DNA of 64,000 nucleotides from JABMOV01 sp964344305 (GTDB taxonomy: Bacteria; Fidelibacterota; Marinisomatia; Marinisomatales; JABMOV01). Made by a program: the position numbers and the translations under genes. The notes beneath the pieces were generated by a model, which was not told where the DNA came from, did not search any database, and worked only from the letters and a program-made list of their open reading frames with translations. The stretch spans positions 29,723 through 93,722 of the forward strand of contig CAYFMT010000008.1 of assembly GCA_964344305.1 (NCBI GenBank), read 5' to 3'. Position 1 is the first letter of the stretch. Each line of letters starts with the position of its first letter. Of the stretch, positions 18,641 to 27,006 are shown piece by piece.

Positions 18641-20491
18641 TTGAACCGATTCCGATTCTCGTTCATTTTTCTGGGTGCAATTGCCCTTCAAAATTGCGGA
18701 CCTACCACTCGTGTCGCATCCTGGCATGAGGCCAATATCCCTAAAACCATTGACGAAATAAAGATTGTAGATATCCATGGCTTAAAGGATACAATTGTGG
18801 TGAATAGGATGGAATATTATTCCAATAACCAATTGGCATATTCCGTTTCCTACAAAAATGGCATTCCACATGGAAAATATATGGAATACTGGAAAAACGG
18901 TACACAAAGGGTTACAGGGACGTACTCCAATGGGAAAAAGGACAAGAAATGGGTATATATGTCCTCTACAGGAAAGGTTGATTCCATCCGAAACTGGGTT
19001 CTGGAGATCTATCATGGCAAACAGGTGGATAATCTTCCTGACGAATCCCCGCGATGGATTCGACATTATTCCAATGGGGTTCTTCATGGTAAATATGAGC
19101 AGTTTGACCAGAACACCATTCGATTATCCGGTGAATTTTCCAATGGACAGCAACATGGAAAATGGGAATGGACCGGACCGGATGGTGACCTGGATTCTGT
19201 GCATACATTTTCCAGTGGATCACTGGATGGGAAATGGGAGACCTATGGTGATGGTGGCATATTGCTCGTCCAAAAAACATTCAAGTACAATGAGCTAAAT
19301 GGACCATTTATTGAAAACCATCCTTCAGGTAATAAGAAAATAAAAGGATCTTATGTAAACTCCATTCCTGATGGTGAATGGGTTTGGTGGAACGAAGAAG
19401 GGAATAAGCTTCGTTCTATTTCTTTTGCTCTGGGATCCCGTGAAGGGAAGTATTCCATTTACAGTGATAAGAATAAAAAGATGCAAACCGGTGAATACCT
19501 GAACCAGATACGTCATGGAAAATGGTCGTGGTACAATGTAGAAGGGAAACCGGACTCCATCATTGAATATTCCGGGGGAAATCTTGACGGAGATTATCGA
19601 ACCTGGCACATCAATGGCGAAAAGTCGATTGTCGGGCAATATGCAGCAGGTTTGAAGATGGGAAAATGGGAATGGTATGACACGCAGGGTCAATTGGATA
19701 GCCTTAAGCACTTTGAAATGGGTGAGCTTCATGGTGAATCTGAATTCTACCATCCTGGTGGAGAGCTGGCAGCGGTAATCCCATATGAATTCGGATTGAT
19801 TCATGGGGAGGAAATTCGATACTACCATGATGGCTCATTCGAATCGTCCTGGAATTACCTACAGGGACAAAAAGATGGCCCGTTCACTCAATGGGCTAGG
19901 GATGGTGATGTGACAGAAACCGGGGAATATCGACTGGGAAAACCCCACGGTCTAAACCATCGATTTTTCTCATCAGGGGGAGAATCCACTGTGGCTACTT
20001 ACGATCATGGAGTACTCCATGGATTTTTAAGAGTCTTCAACACATCGGGACATATTGTAAAAGAGCAGTACTACATCCATGGGAAGCTATTCTGCGAGTA
20101 CCTTCGGTTCTCTGATGGGTCCAGAAAAGAGATATCACTTTGGGAACAGGACACCTTGCGATTTCAGTTCGTCTGGGATAAATACGGACAAGTAGCATCG
20201 AGGAATATCAGAGGAAGAGTTGAAGAAAAAACCGATTATTATATGTCCGGCGAAATAAAAGCTGAGAAGTTCTACCTGGATAAGCAGCTTCATGGTATTC
20301 AGTGGTATTTTAACGAGGACAGAACACCACAAGGGAGCGATGTGTATTCCCATGGTGACTTATGGCTAAAAAGAGTCTGGAAAAACTCCGAAAACTCCCA
20401 GGACACCTTGTATCATCATGACCATTGCACAGGATTTTTTTCAGAGGATGAGGTCCAGGTGAGTTCACTAACCAAACAAAACGAAGAATAG
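18641..20491 (+). CDS. MORN/YwqK-repeat lipoprotein
   Basis: 616 residues from a TTG start one base after the previous stop. Residues 1-19 (MNRFRFSFIFLGAIALQNC) look like a lipoprotein signal with the lipidated Cys in LQNC. The rest is a long series of MORN-2/YwqK repeats of about 23-25 residues, for example NGIPHGKYMEYWKNGTQ, NGVLHGKYEQF, NGQQHGKWEWTGPDG. Short G-K-Y and longer G-K-W-E-W units alternate, suggesting 47-residue super-repeats. MORN-2 proteins form extended beta-hairpin sheets. The YwqK antitoxin label often given to such proteins is not supported here: no toxin gene is adjacent. Likely outer-membrane or periplasmic. Confidence 0.85.
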   Translation: MNRFRFSFIFLGAIALQNCGPTTRVASWHEANIPKTIDEIKIVDIHGLKDTIVVNRMEYYSNNQLAYSVSYKNGIPHGKYMEYWKNGTQRVTGTYSNGKKDKKWVYMSSTGKVDSIRNWVLEIYHGKQVDNLPDESPRWIRHYSNGVLHGKYEQFDQNTIRLSGEFSNGQQHGKWEWTGPDGDLDSVHTFSSGSLDGKWETYGDGGILLVQKTFKYNELNGPFIENHPSGNKKIKGSYVNSIPDGEWVWWNEEGNKLRSISFALGSREGKYSIYSDKNKKMQTGEYLNQIRHGKWSWYNVEGKPDSIIEYSGGNLDGDYRTWHINGEKSIVGQYAAGLKMGKWEWYDTQGQLDSLKHFEMGELHGESEFYHPGGELAAVIPYEFGLIHGEEIRYYHDGSFESSWNYLQGQKDGPFTQWARDGDVTETGEYRLGKPHGLNHRFFSSGGESTVATYDHGVLHGFLRVFNTSGHIVKEQYYIHGKLFCEYLRFSDGSRKEISLWEQDTLRFQFVWDKYGQVASRNIRGRVEEKTDYYMSGEIKAEKFYLDKQLHGIQWYFNEDRTPQGSDVYSHGDLWLKRVWKNSENSQDTLYHHDHCTGFFSEDEVQVSSLTKQNEE

Positions 20492-20507
20492 ATAGAAACT
20501 AGCAGCA

Positions 20508-21551
20508 ATGATTGAACAGGCTTATACAGAAATGATGGAATGGCTCCCTTCTATAGCGATTATTTTGGGTAGCATACTCTTTGGGTATTTTTTCAAACAC
20601 GTGATTCACAGGCGGCTTGCAAAGCTTGTATCTCACACTGATTGGAAAGGGGATGATATTGTATTCCAGAGTCTGGAATCACATATCGTCTTGTGGTTTA
20701 CACTTGCAGGATTTTATCTCGCCAGCGATGGCATTCATTTAGGCGATCCATACAACACTTATCTGGCAAAACTGGTACAGATCATCCTTATCATGTCCAT
20801 CACAATTGTTGTAAGCAAAATCCTGGTGGGTCTCCTGCAATTATGGTCAGAAAAACAGGAGGGTAAATTTCCATCGACCCAATTGTTCACGAACCTCATT
20901 CGAATTGTAATTATTTCCCTGGGTTTTCTCATTGCACTTGAATCCCTGAATTTTTCCATTGCACCATTCCTCACCGCTCTTGGTGTTGGTGGTCTGGCCA
21001 TCTCGCTGGCACTAAAAGATACACTTTCTGATTTCTTTTCCGGGATGCATATCTTGCTAAGCAGGAAAGTTGCCCCAGGTGATTTTGTAGAGCTGGACAC
21101 GGGAGAGATGGGATACATTGAGAACATTACCTGGCGAAATACATCCATGCGGGAAAGGGCAAATAATATTATATCCATCCCCAATTCAAAACTATCCCTC
21201 GCGATAGTAAGGAACTATAATTCCAATGATTCCAGTTTTCGTGTTCATGTTGATGTAGGTGTCTCCTATGATAGTGATTTAGAGCATGTGCGTAAAGTAA
21301 CACTTGAAGTGGCGAATGATGTGTTGCAGTCCGCATCAGGAGCAGTAAAAACGTGGGGACCAAATGTGCGAATATTTCAATTTGATGCATCAAGCATAAA
21401 TATTCGCACATTATTCCGCGTTGAGCAATATGGGGATCAGCATGAGTTGATCGATGCATTCATCAGGCAGTTACATCGTCGGTATAAAGACGAAAATATT
21501 GAGATTCCATTCCCAATAAGAACTCTGATCCATAAAAAGGATGAGGCGTAA
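20508..21551 (+). CDS. MscS-family mechanosensitive ion channel
   Basis: 347 residues. Four hydrophobic helices in the N-terminal half precede the pore helix region FLTALGVGGLAISLALKDTLSDFFSG (about 154-180) and the beta domain start RKVAPGDFVELDTGEMGYIENITWRNT. Small-conductance channels of this family release solutes on hypo-osmotic shock. The gene is followed by DUF423 with a TAATG stop/start overlap. Confidence 0.93.
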   Translation: MIEQAYTEMMEWLPSIAIILGSILFGYFFKHVIHRRLAKLVSHTDWKGDDIVFQSLESHIVLWFTLAGFYLASDGIHLGDPYNTYLAKLVQIILIMSITIVVSKILVGLLQLWSEKQEGKFPSTQLFTNLIRIVIISLGFLIALESLNFSIAPFLTALGVGGLAISLALKDTLSDFFSGMHILLSRKVAPGDFVELDTGEMGYIENITWRNTSMRERANNIISIPNSKLSLAIVRNYNSNDSSFRVHVDVGVSYDSDLEHVRKVTLEVANDVLQSASGAVKTWGPNVRIFQFDASSINIRTLFRVEQYGDQHELIDAFIRQLHRRYKDENIEIPFPIRTLIHKKDEA

Positions 21552-21913
21552 TGCCAGCTGTATTGGGTGCTGTATTGGCCGGACTGGCAGTGGCACTGGG
21601 TGCTTTTGGTGCCCATGGGTTGAAGGACATATTGTCGCCAGCAGAAATGGCTACTTATAAGACAGCAGTACTGTATCAGTTTTTCCATTCACTGGGAATG
21701 ATCCTCACGCGCATTTTACCAAAAACCAATACGCCAGGATGGCTATTCTTTGCAGGGATTTTGGTATTTTCAGGAAGTTTATTTATGATCGTATTTACAG
21801 GGATAAAGGAATTTGGGATGATCACACCGCTCGGCGGATTGCTGTTTATGACCGGGTGGTTTCTATTTGGATACCAGTTATGGAAGGACAGAACACATGC
21901 ATCTGAAGATTAG
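21551..21913 (+). CDS. DUF423 membrane protein
   Basis: 120 residues with four predicted transmembrane helices. LGAFGAHGLKDILSPAEMATYKTAVLYQFFHSLG is the DUF423 signature (YgdD/YwdK type). Function is unknown. Its start overlaps the mscS stop and its last 17 bases overlap the dUTPase start, so the three genes form one operon. Confidence 0.9.
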   Translation: MPAVLGAVLAGLAVALGAFGAHGLKDILSPAEMATYKTAVLYQFFHSLGMILTRILPKTNTPGWLFFAGILVFSGSLFMIVFTGIKEFGMITPLGGLLFMTGWFLFGYQLWKDRTHASED

Positions 21914-22334
21914 GCCATTTAACCTTGAAACAAAACAATTCTATGAAGACCATGCCCATTTTCATGAAGGTGACGCCGGTCTTGATCTGTTCATAGTCCA
22001 TGGCCAAACTGTTGCACCAGGAGAGACAGCATTTATCCACCTCCAGATTGCATGTGAGAATACGGAAAACCGTCCCTACTTGTTAATGCCCCGCTCCAGT
22101 ATATCGAAAACACCTCTCCGTATGTGCAATTCTATTGGGCTCATCGATGGGGGATATCGTGGGGAAATTATTGCTGCAGTGGATAATGTGAAGGATAAAC
22201 CCTATGCGGTGGAACCAGGACAGCGATTGTTTCAAATTGTGTCCATGACTGGGTCTCCTATTCATTTTGATCTGGTGGAAGAATTATCTGATACGTCCCG
22301 TGGGTCAGGAGGATTTGGGTCAACAGGCAAGTAA
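21897..22334 (+). CDS. dut: dUTP diphosphatase
   Basis: 145 residues, trimeric dUTPase type. It hydrolyses dUTP to dUMP and pyrophosphate, keeping uracil out of DNA. All five motifs are visible: AGLDLFI, MPRSSI, GLIDGGYRGEI, GQRLFQIV and the C-terminal P-loop-like RGSGGFGSTG. I take the ATG at 21897 (MHLKIRPFNLETKQF); an in-frame ATG 30 bases upstream would only lengthen the overlap with DUF423. Confidence 0.94.
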   Translation: MHLKIRPFNLETKQFYEDHAHFHEGDAGLDLFIVHGQTVAPGETAFIHLQIACENTENRPYLLMPRSSISKTPLRMCNSIGLIDGGYRGEIIAAVDNVKDKPYAVEPGQRLFQIVSMTGSPIHFDLVEELSDTSRGSGGFGSTGK

Positions 22335-22498
22335 TTACACCCAGTTCAATCGATTCTTTAATAAAAATATGATAGAACAATTCTATCAACTATCATTATT
22401 TATATTTTACATTATGTTTATAAATTAAGGCACTATATTAGTTCACTTACAGTGATTGTCATCTACAAAATAATATCGAAAGGCAGCAGAAAGTCTCG

Positions 22499-24637
22499 TT
22501 GAAAAGACTAACACATATTCTTTCAATTGTCTATTGTTTCCTTGCGCTTGGATTTTCACAGTCTGAGCAGCCTGGAATACGCAAAGTCAACTTAGATACT
22601 GATCACCGATTTTCAGGTGACAAGCAATATCAGGTGATTGAAACAGAGTGTGAAAAGCCCTTGACAGTTCGAGTGGTGTTTCAAGATAAACCTATTGCCA
22701 ATGTGGAGGTTTTCTATTCCGTCGTTCATGTTCCAAAAAGTGCAAAGGGGTATCGCCTGTCTCCGTCTAGTGGACGCACTGATAATGAAGGGTATGCATC
22801 TGTTCGGTTCACAACCGGCTCTAAAGACGGAGATTACATCATTTCTGCAAAAATCCTGAGTCAGCATCCTGACAATAGCGAAACCGTTTTTACCATCCAT
22901 GCAAGAAAATCAAACTGGGTCTTCTTACTGGTTATGGGATTGCTAGGGGGACTTGGATTATTCCTTTTTGGCATGGAAACCATGAGTAATGGGTTGAAAC
23001 GAACCGCCGGAAATAGAATGCGCTATATCCTGGAGAAATTGACTTCAAATCGTGTGATAGGTATGTTTGTTGGTGCCTTTGTGACTATGGTTATTCAAAG
23101 TTCAAGTGCCACCACTGTTATGCTGGTGGGATTTGTACACGCTGGACTCATGCATTTCGCCCATGCCATTGGAGTGATCCTTGGAGCAAATATTGGTACG
23201 ACGGTAACAGCACAGCTCATTGCGTTTAAAATCACGGATTACGCGTTGATCATGGTGGCAGTGGGTGTAGGATTAACCATGTTTAGCAGCAGGGAAGTTT
23301 ATCGTCATATCGGATCAGTAATCTTTGGATTTGGGCTTTTATTCTTTGGCATGCATCTTATGTCTAAAGCCATGGTACCATTACGATCCTATGAACCCTT
23401 TATCGATCTGCTGGTTAAACTTGAGAATCCTGTACTTGGTCTTCTCATTGGTGCAATCTTTACCGCCCTTATCCAGAGCAGCAGTGCATTTACCGGTATA
23501 GTCATTGTCCTGGCAGTTCAGGGAGTGCTCACACTTGATGCAGGAATTCCACTCATCTTAGGTGCAAATGTGGGTACCTGTGTAACGGCAGGACTGGCCA
23601 GTATAAACGCCACACGAAATGGAAAACGGGTTGCCCTCGCTCATGTTGGGATCAATATTGGTGGTGTGCTGTTATTTTTATTCTGGATACCTTATTTCGC
23701 AGATCTCGTTCGGTGGATCTCTCCATCTTCAGAATTGATAGGAGCTGCTAAACTAGCGGCCGAGACGCCGCGACAGATTGCCAATGCCCATACTATCTTT
23801 AATGTAGGAACGGCACTGATATTCTTGCCACTCGTCAACCAGTTTTCGAACATGGTATATCGATTACTGCCTGTGCGGGAAGAAATAGTGGATAAGGGAC
23901 TTGAACCAAGGTTATATCATCTTGATGATGAAATGATTGCGACACCGGCCATTGCTATAAACCTGGTCATGGCCGAAATTTCTACCATTGTTCGATTGTT
24001 GCGGAGCATGATCACCTCGATCATAGAACCATTTACCGGCGATCCGAATCAGACAGATCCAAGCCATCCAGACCTATCCTTGCTTGAGGGAATCCATATG
24101 AGAGAGGAAAAGATCGATTTCCTCGAGGAGAAGGTTTCTGATTATCTCGTTTTGTTAAGCAGGCAAACGCTAGACTATGAACAGGCACAGGAAGTATTTG
24201 GGCTCATGTCCGTCGTAAATGATATGGAAAATATTGGTGACATCGTGGAGGAGAGACTATTGCCACTTGCCCAGACTTATATGAATGGTGAAACCAAGTT
24301 TTCTGAGGAGGGAAAAGCAGAATTATTGGCATACCATCTTGTGGTGGTTAAACAGGTTTCCAGGTTGGGAAGCTTTTTCAGCAAGTTCAAACGTAAGCGC
24401 ATTGTAAAAATTATCCGAAAAGATGCAAAATATGCTGACATGGAACGAGATTTTAGAAGCATGCATATGAAGCGTGTTCAGAAAGAAAAAAAGGAATCGG
24501 TTGTTACCCATGATATGCATATGGAAGTCATGGACATGTTACGACAAATAAATGGGTACATCTCCAGCATCGCACGCACTCTCATGACGGTAATCCCAGA
24601 GGAAGATGTAAAGCAGGAGAATGGAATATCCCAATGA
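22499..24637 (+). CDS. Na+/phosphate cotransporter family protein with PhoU-like domain
   Basis: 712 residues from a TTG start. A signal-peptide-like segment (1-22) is followed by an extracytoplasmic Ig-like domain (about 30-135, KPIANVEVFYSVVHVPKSA), an unusual addition to this family. The PNaS membrane domain (about 140-470) holds the duplicated QSSSATT (MVIQSSSATTVML) and QSSSAFT motifs that line the ion path. The C-terminal about 200 residues are PhoU-like helices (MREEKIDFLEEKVSDYLVLL ... MSVVNDMENIGDIVEERLL). The family imports or exports Pi with Na+. The stop overlaps the CHAD gene (ATGA), so it heads the polyphosphate cassette. Confidence 0.92.
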   Translation: MKRLTHILSIVYCFLALGFSQSEQPGIRKVNLDTDHRFSGDKQYQVIETECEKPLTVRVVFQDKPIANVEVFYSVVHVPKSAKGYRLSPSSGRTDNEGYASVRFTTGSKDGDYIISAKILSQHPDNSETVFTIHARKSNWVFLLVMGLLGGLGLFLFGMETMSNGLKRTAGNRMRYILEKLTSNRVIGMFVGAFVTMVIQSSSATTVMLVGFVHAGLMHFAHAIGVILGANIGTTVTAQLIAFKITDYALIMVAVGVGLTMFSSREVYRHIGSVIFGFGLLFFGMHLMSKAMVPLRSYEPFIDLLVKLENPVLGLLIGAIFTALIQSSSAFTGIVIVLAVQGVLTLDAGIPLILGANVGTCVTAGLASINATRNGKRVALAHVGINIGGVLLFLFWIPYFADLVRWISPSSELIGAAKLAAETPRQIANAHTIFNVGTALIFLPLVNQFSNMVYRLLPVREEIVDKGLEPRLYHLDDEMIATPAIAINLVMAEISTIVRLLRSMITSIIEPFTGDPNQTDPSHPDLSLLEGIHMREEKIDFLEEKVSDYLVLLSRQTLDYEQAQEVFGLMSVVNDMENIGDIVEERLLPLAQTYMNGETKFSEEGKAELLAYHLVVVKQVSRLGSFFSKFKRKRIVKIIRKDAKYADMERDFRSMHMKRVQKEKKESVVTHDMHMEVMDMLRQINGYISSIARTLMTVIPEEDVKQENGISQ

Positions 24638-25557
24638 GCAATATGATTGTGTACCAGGATCATATACAATCCTACCTGAAGAATCGTTTTGACCTGATGC
24701 TAAAGCACAGGACTGCATTTATTGATACAGGTAAGTCAGAATCGCTTCATCAGTTCAGGGTCAATGGGAGACGGTCACACAGTCTGGTGCGATTTCTAGC
24801 AATTCACAATGACAGAAACACCTGGAAACCTATAGCCAAATGGATTCGCAAAACAACAAAACCCCTTGGCAAATTAAGGGATCTGGATGTGGCTATTGAA
24901 CATATGGACTCCATTGGATCCATAAATCAAACAGGGAAAATGTTTTTCCTGGATATGGAAAAATCCAGAGATAAGCGATGTCGCAAGTCTCAACAACGGT
25001 TGAAATCGAACCACATAAATGATGCGGTGGAACCCTTCCAAAAGATCATTGGCAGATCGATGTTTTACAATCTGGAGCATGCCCTTGAGTACTACCTTCA
25101 GTCTTCCATGGATATAGTCAAAAACCGTGGAATAGATTTTGATGACAATCCCTGCAGGAAAACCATTCACGATCTACGTATTGATGTGAAACGACTTAGA
25201 TATCTGCTTGAAGCGTTTGGAGTTAAAAAGAAAACCATTAATTGGTGTAAAAAACTACAGGACTACATTGGTGCAATTCATGACAGGGAAATTCAATTGC
25301 AACTATTTTTGGTGTGGTTGGGAAACACATACGATTTAAAAAAGAAACACATTCGAAATCTGGAAAATGAAGTCCTCGAAAAATTTTCAACTGTTGATTT
25401 ACTAGAATCCTGTCTGATTGGGCTACCTGGGGATTTTCCCACGGATGACTCAATCTTCATTGCATCTCGTTTGATTGCTGACAGGGACAGGATTTATTCG
25501 GAGTTCCTTCAGTATTGGAACTCTGATAACAATCTTTCTAACAAACTACTAACCTGA
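24634..25557 (+). CDS. CHAD domain protein
   Basis: 307 residues, all helical. Conserved histidines and basic residues of the CHAD fold are visible: LHQFRVNGRRSHSLVRF, KPLGKLRDLDVAIEHM and IHDLRIDVKRLRYLLEAF. CHAD proteins bind inorganic polyphosphate through basic pockets and localise to polyP granules; this is known for the family. Location between a Pi transporter and two polyphosphate kinases supports the same role. Translation is coupled to the upstream gene by a 4-base overlap. Confidence 0.92.
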   Translation: MSNMIVYQDHIQSYLKNRFDLMLKHRTAFIDTGKSESLHQFRVNGRRSHSLVRFLAIHNDRNTWKPIAKWIRKTTKPLGKLRDLDVAIEHMDSIGSINQTGKMFFLDMEKSRDKRCRKSQQRLKSNHINDAVEPFQKIIGRSMFYNLEHALEYYLQSSMDIVKNRGIDFDDNPCRKTIHDLRIDVKRLRYLLEAFGVKKKTINWCKKLQDYIGAIHDREIQLQLFLVWLGNTYDLKKKHIRNLENEVLEKFSTVDLLESCLIGLPGDFPTDDSIFIASRLIADRDRIYSEFLQYWNSDNNLSNKLLT

Positions 25558-25567
25558 GGGGGTAAGA

Positions 25568-26095
25568 ATGAGCAAAGATGATTTAACAAGGATAAAAGGT
25601 GTAGGCGTTCACAAGGCTCGATTGCTCACGGAAAATGGGTACACGACATTTGAGGATGTTTATCGTGCAAAAAGGGGAAAAATCGCCTCCATTCCATCCT
25701 TTGGAGATTACAATGAACGGATGATCAAGGAGTCTGTGATGGATTTCGTCCATGATCAGGAATTGAGTCAAAAGGAACTGGAGCCTGTTTGGAATCGCAA
25801 GTTAAATAAGGTAAAGAAACGACTCATCGTGGGTCGAAATGCTGTGCGATCCAAGGCAAGAAAGATAAATGCCAATTATAAGAAGGATTTTGATAAATTG
25901 ATCAACCAGATTATTCGCATTTCTGATGGCAAGAAGATGGATCTAAAAGAAAAATCTGTAAAAGAAATCAAGTCTGTTTCAAAAATGCTGAAGAATCTCA
26001 GCGAGAATCCGTCAAAGAAAGATGTAGCAAAGGTTTTGGATAAAGTGCATTCAACGCGAAAAGCTATTAAAGCCCTGAAAAAGAAGAAGAAATAA
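25568..26095 (+). CDS. Basic protein with N-terminal helix-hairpin-helix
   Basis: 175 residues behind a GAGGGGG ribosome-binding site. Residues 3-60 form an HhH unit (LTRIKGVGVHKARLLTENGYTTFEDV ... IASIPSFGDYNERMI), of the type in DNA-binding proteins and DUF4332. Residues 75-175 are strongly basic and helical, with a Lys-rich end (AIKALKKKKK). I know no family for the C-terminal part. Its place between CHAD and PPK2 genes suggests a role in polyphosphate biology, perhaps linking polyP to DNA, but this is inference. Confidence 0.75.
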   Translation: MSKDDLTRIKGVGVHKARLLTENGYTTFEDVYRAKRGKIASIPSFGDYNERMIKESVMDFVHDQELSQKELEPVWNRKLNKVKKRLIVGRNAVRSKARKINANYKKDFDKLINQIIRISDGKKMDLKEKSVKEIKSVSKMLKNLSENPSKKDVAKVLDKVHSTRKAIKALKKKKK

Positions 26096-26104
26096 ACCGG
26101 AGTA

Positions 26105-26992
26105 ATGATGCCCGAAGATAAATTTGATCCTTATGAATACGCTGACAGGATAGAGATGTACTATTCTCCGCATGGACTATCCAAAGAGGATTTAATCAGA
26201 CAATCCCTGGCAAAACTTGAACGTTCAGAAGAATTAAAACCGTACCAGGCGGAATTGATAAAACTTCAGAGCCATATTGAAAAAACTGGACATAAAATCA
26301 TCATACTTTTTGATGGCAGGGATGCGTCAGGGAAAGGTGGTACCATCCGACGCGTCACACGGTATATGAATGAGAAGCGATATCGCCTGGTGGCTCTTGG
26401 GAAGCCGTCAGAACGGCAACAGACTGAACTACATATGAAACGCTATATCGAACAATTTCCCACTGCAGGTGAAGTCGTATTGTTTGATCGCAGCTGGTAT
26501 AATCGGGCCATGGTGGAGCCCGTTCTTGGGTTTTGTACAAAATCGCAATATCAGAAATTCATTGATCAGGTCAACACATATGAAGAGAATTTCATTGCTG
26601 ATGGAAAAACCACACTCATTAAACTGTATTATTCGGTGAGCAAACGGGAACAGGCAAAACGATTTGATCGAAGGAAAAACGACCCTCTCCGGCAGTGGAA
26701 ACTCAGTGAAGTTGACCTACAGGCACAGGAGTTATGGGAGGAATTCACTGAAAAGAAATTTGCCCTGTTGAAGAAAACAAACACAAAGGCAAATCCCTGG
26801 TATATTATTCGATCAGATGACAAGCACAAAGCACGTTTGGAAACCATGAAGCTCATCTTAAACTCCGTTCGTTACCGGGGGAGAAACAGACAACTTGATT
26901 TCGATATCAATAAGGATGTGGTGATTTCGGGTGACAGGGAACTAAAAATCATGATGAAACAAAAAAAGAAACATGGTTACTTTAAACGGTAG
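26105..26992 (+). CDS. ppk2: Polyphosphate kinase 2 (first paralogue)
   Basis: 295 residues, one PPK2 domain. Transfers phosphate between polyphosphate and nucleoside di- (or mono-) phosphates. Walker A is FDGRDASGKGGTIRR, Walker B FDRSWYNRAMVEP, and the lid segment RFDRRKNDPLRQWKLSEVD. Length and motifs suit the single-domain class I/III group; class cannot be fixed by eye. CGGAG lies closer to ideal spacing for the second of two tandem ATGs (26108). It is more diverged from typical class I enzymes than the next gene (MNEKRYRLVALGKPSERQQ in place of NPRGARVVALEKP). Confidence 0.93.
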   Translation: MMPEDKFDPYEYADRIEMYYSPHGLSKEDLIRQSLAKLERSEELKPYQAELIKLQSHIEKTGHKIIILFDGRDASGKGGTIRRVTRYMNEKRYRLVALGKPSERQQTELHMKRYIEQFPTAGEVVLFDRSWYNRAMVEPVLGFCTKSQYQKFIDQVNTYEENFIADGKTTLIKLYYSVSKREQAKRFDRRKNDPLRQWKLSEVDLQAQELWEEFTEKKFALLKKTNTKANPWYIIRSDDKHKARLETMKLILNSVRYRGRNRQLDFDINKDVVISGDRELKIMMKQKKKHGYFKR

Positions 26993-27006
26993 CATTGGAG
27001 GATACC

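Noticed and set aside
18641..20491. YwqK antitoxin assignment
   Set aside because: MORN-2 repeats alone give that label; there is no adjacent toxin and the protein is a long lipoprotein.
22440..22498. Possible Pho box (TGATTGTCATCT) before the Na/Pi transporter
   Set aside because: Only one partial half-site matches; the second CTGTCAT-like repeat at 11-bp spacing is missing.
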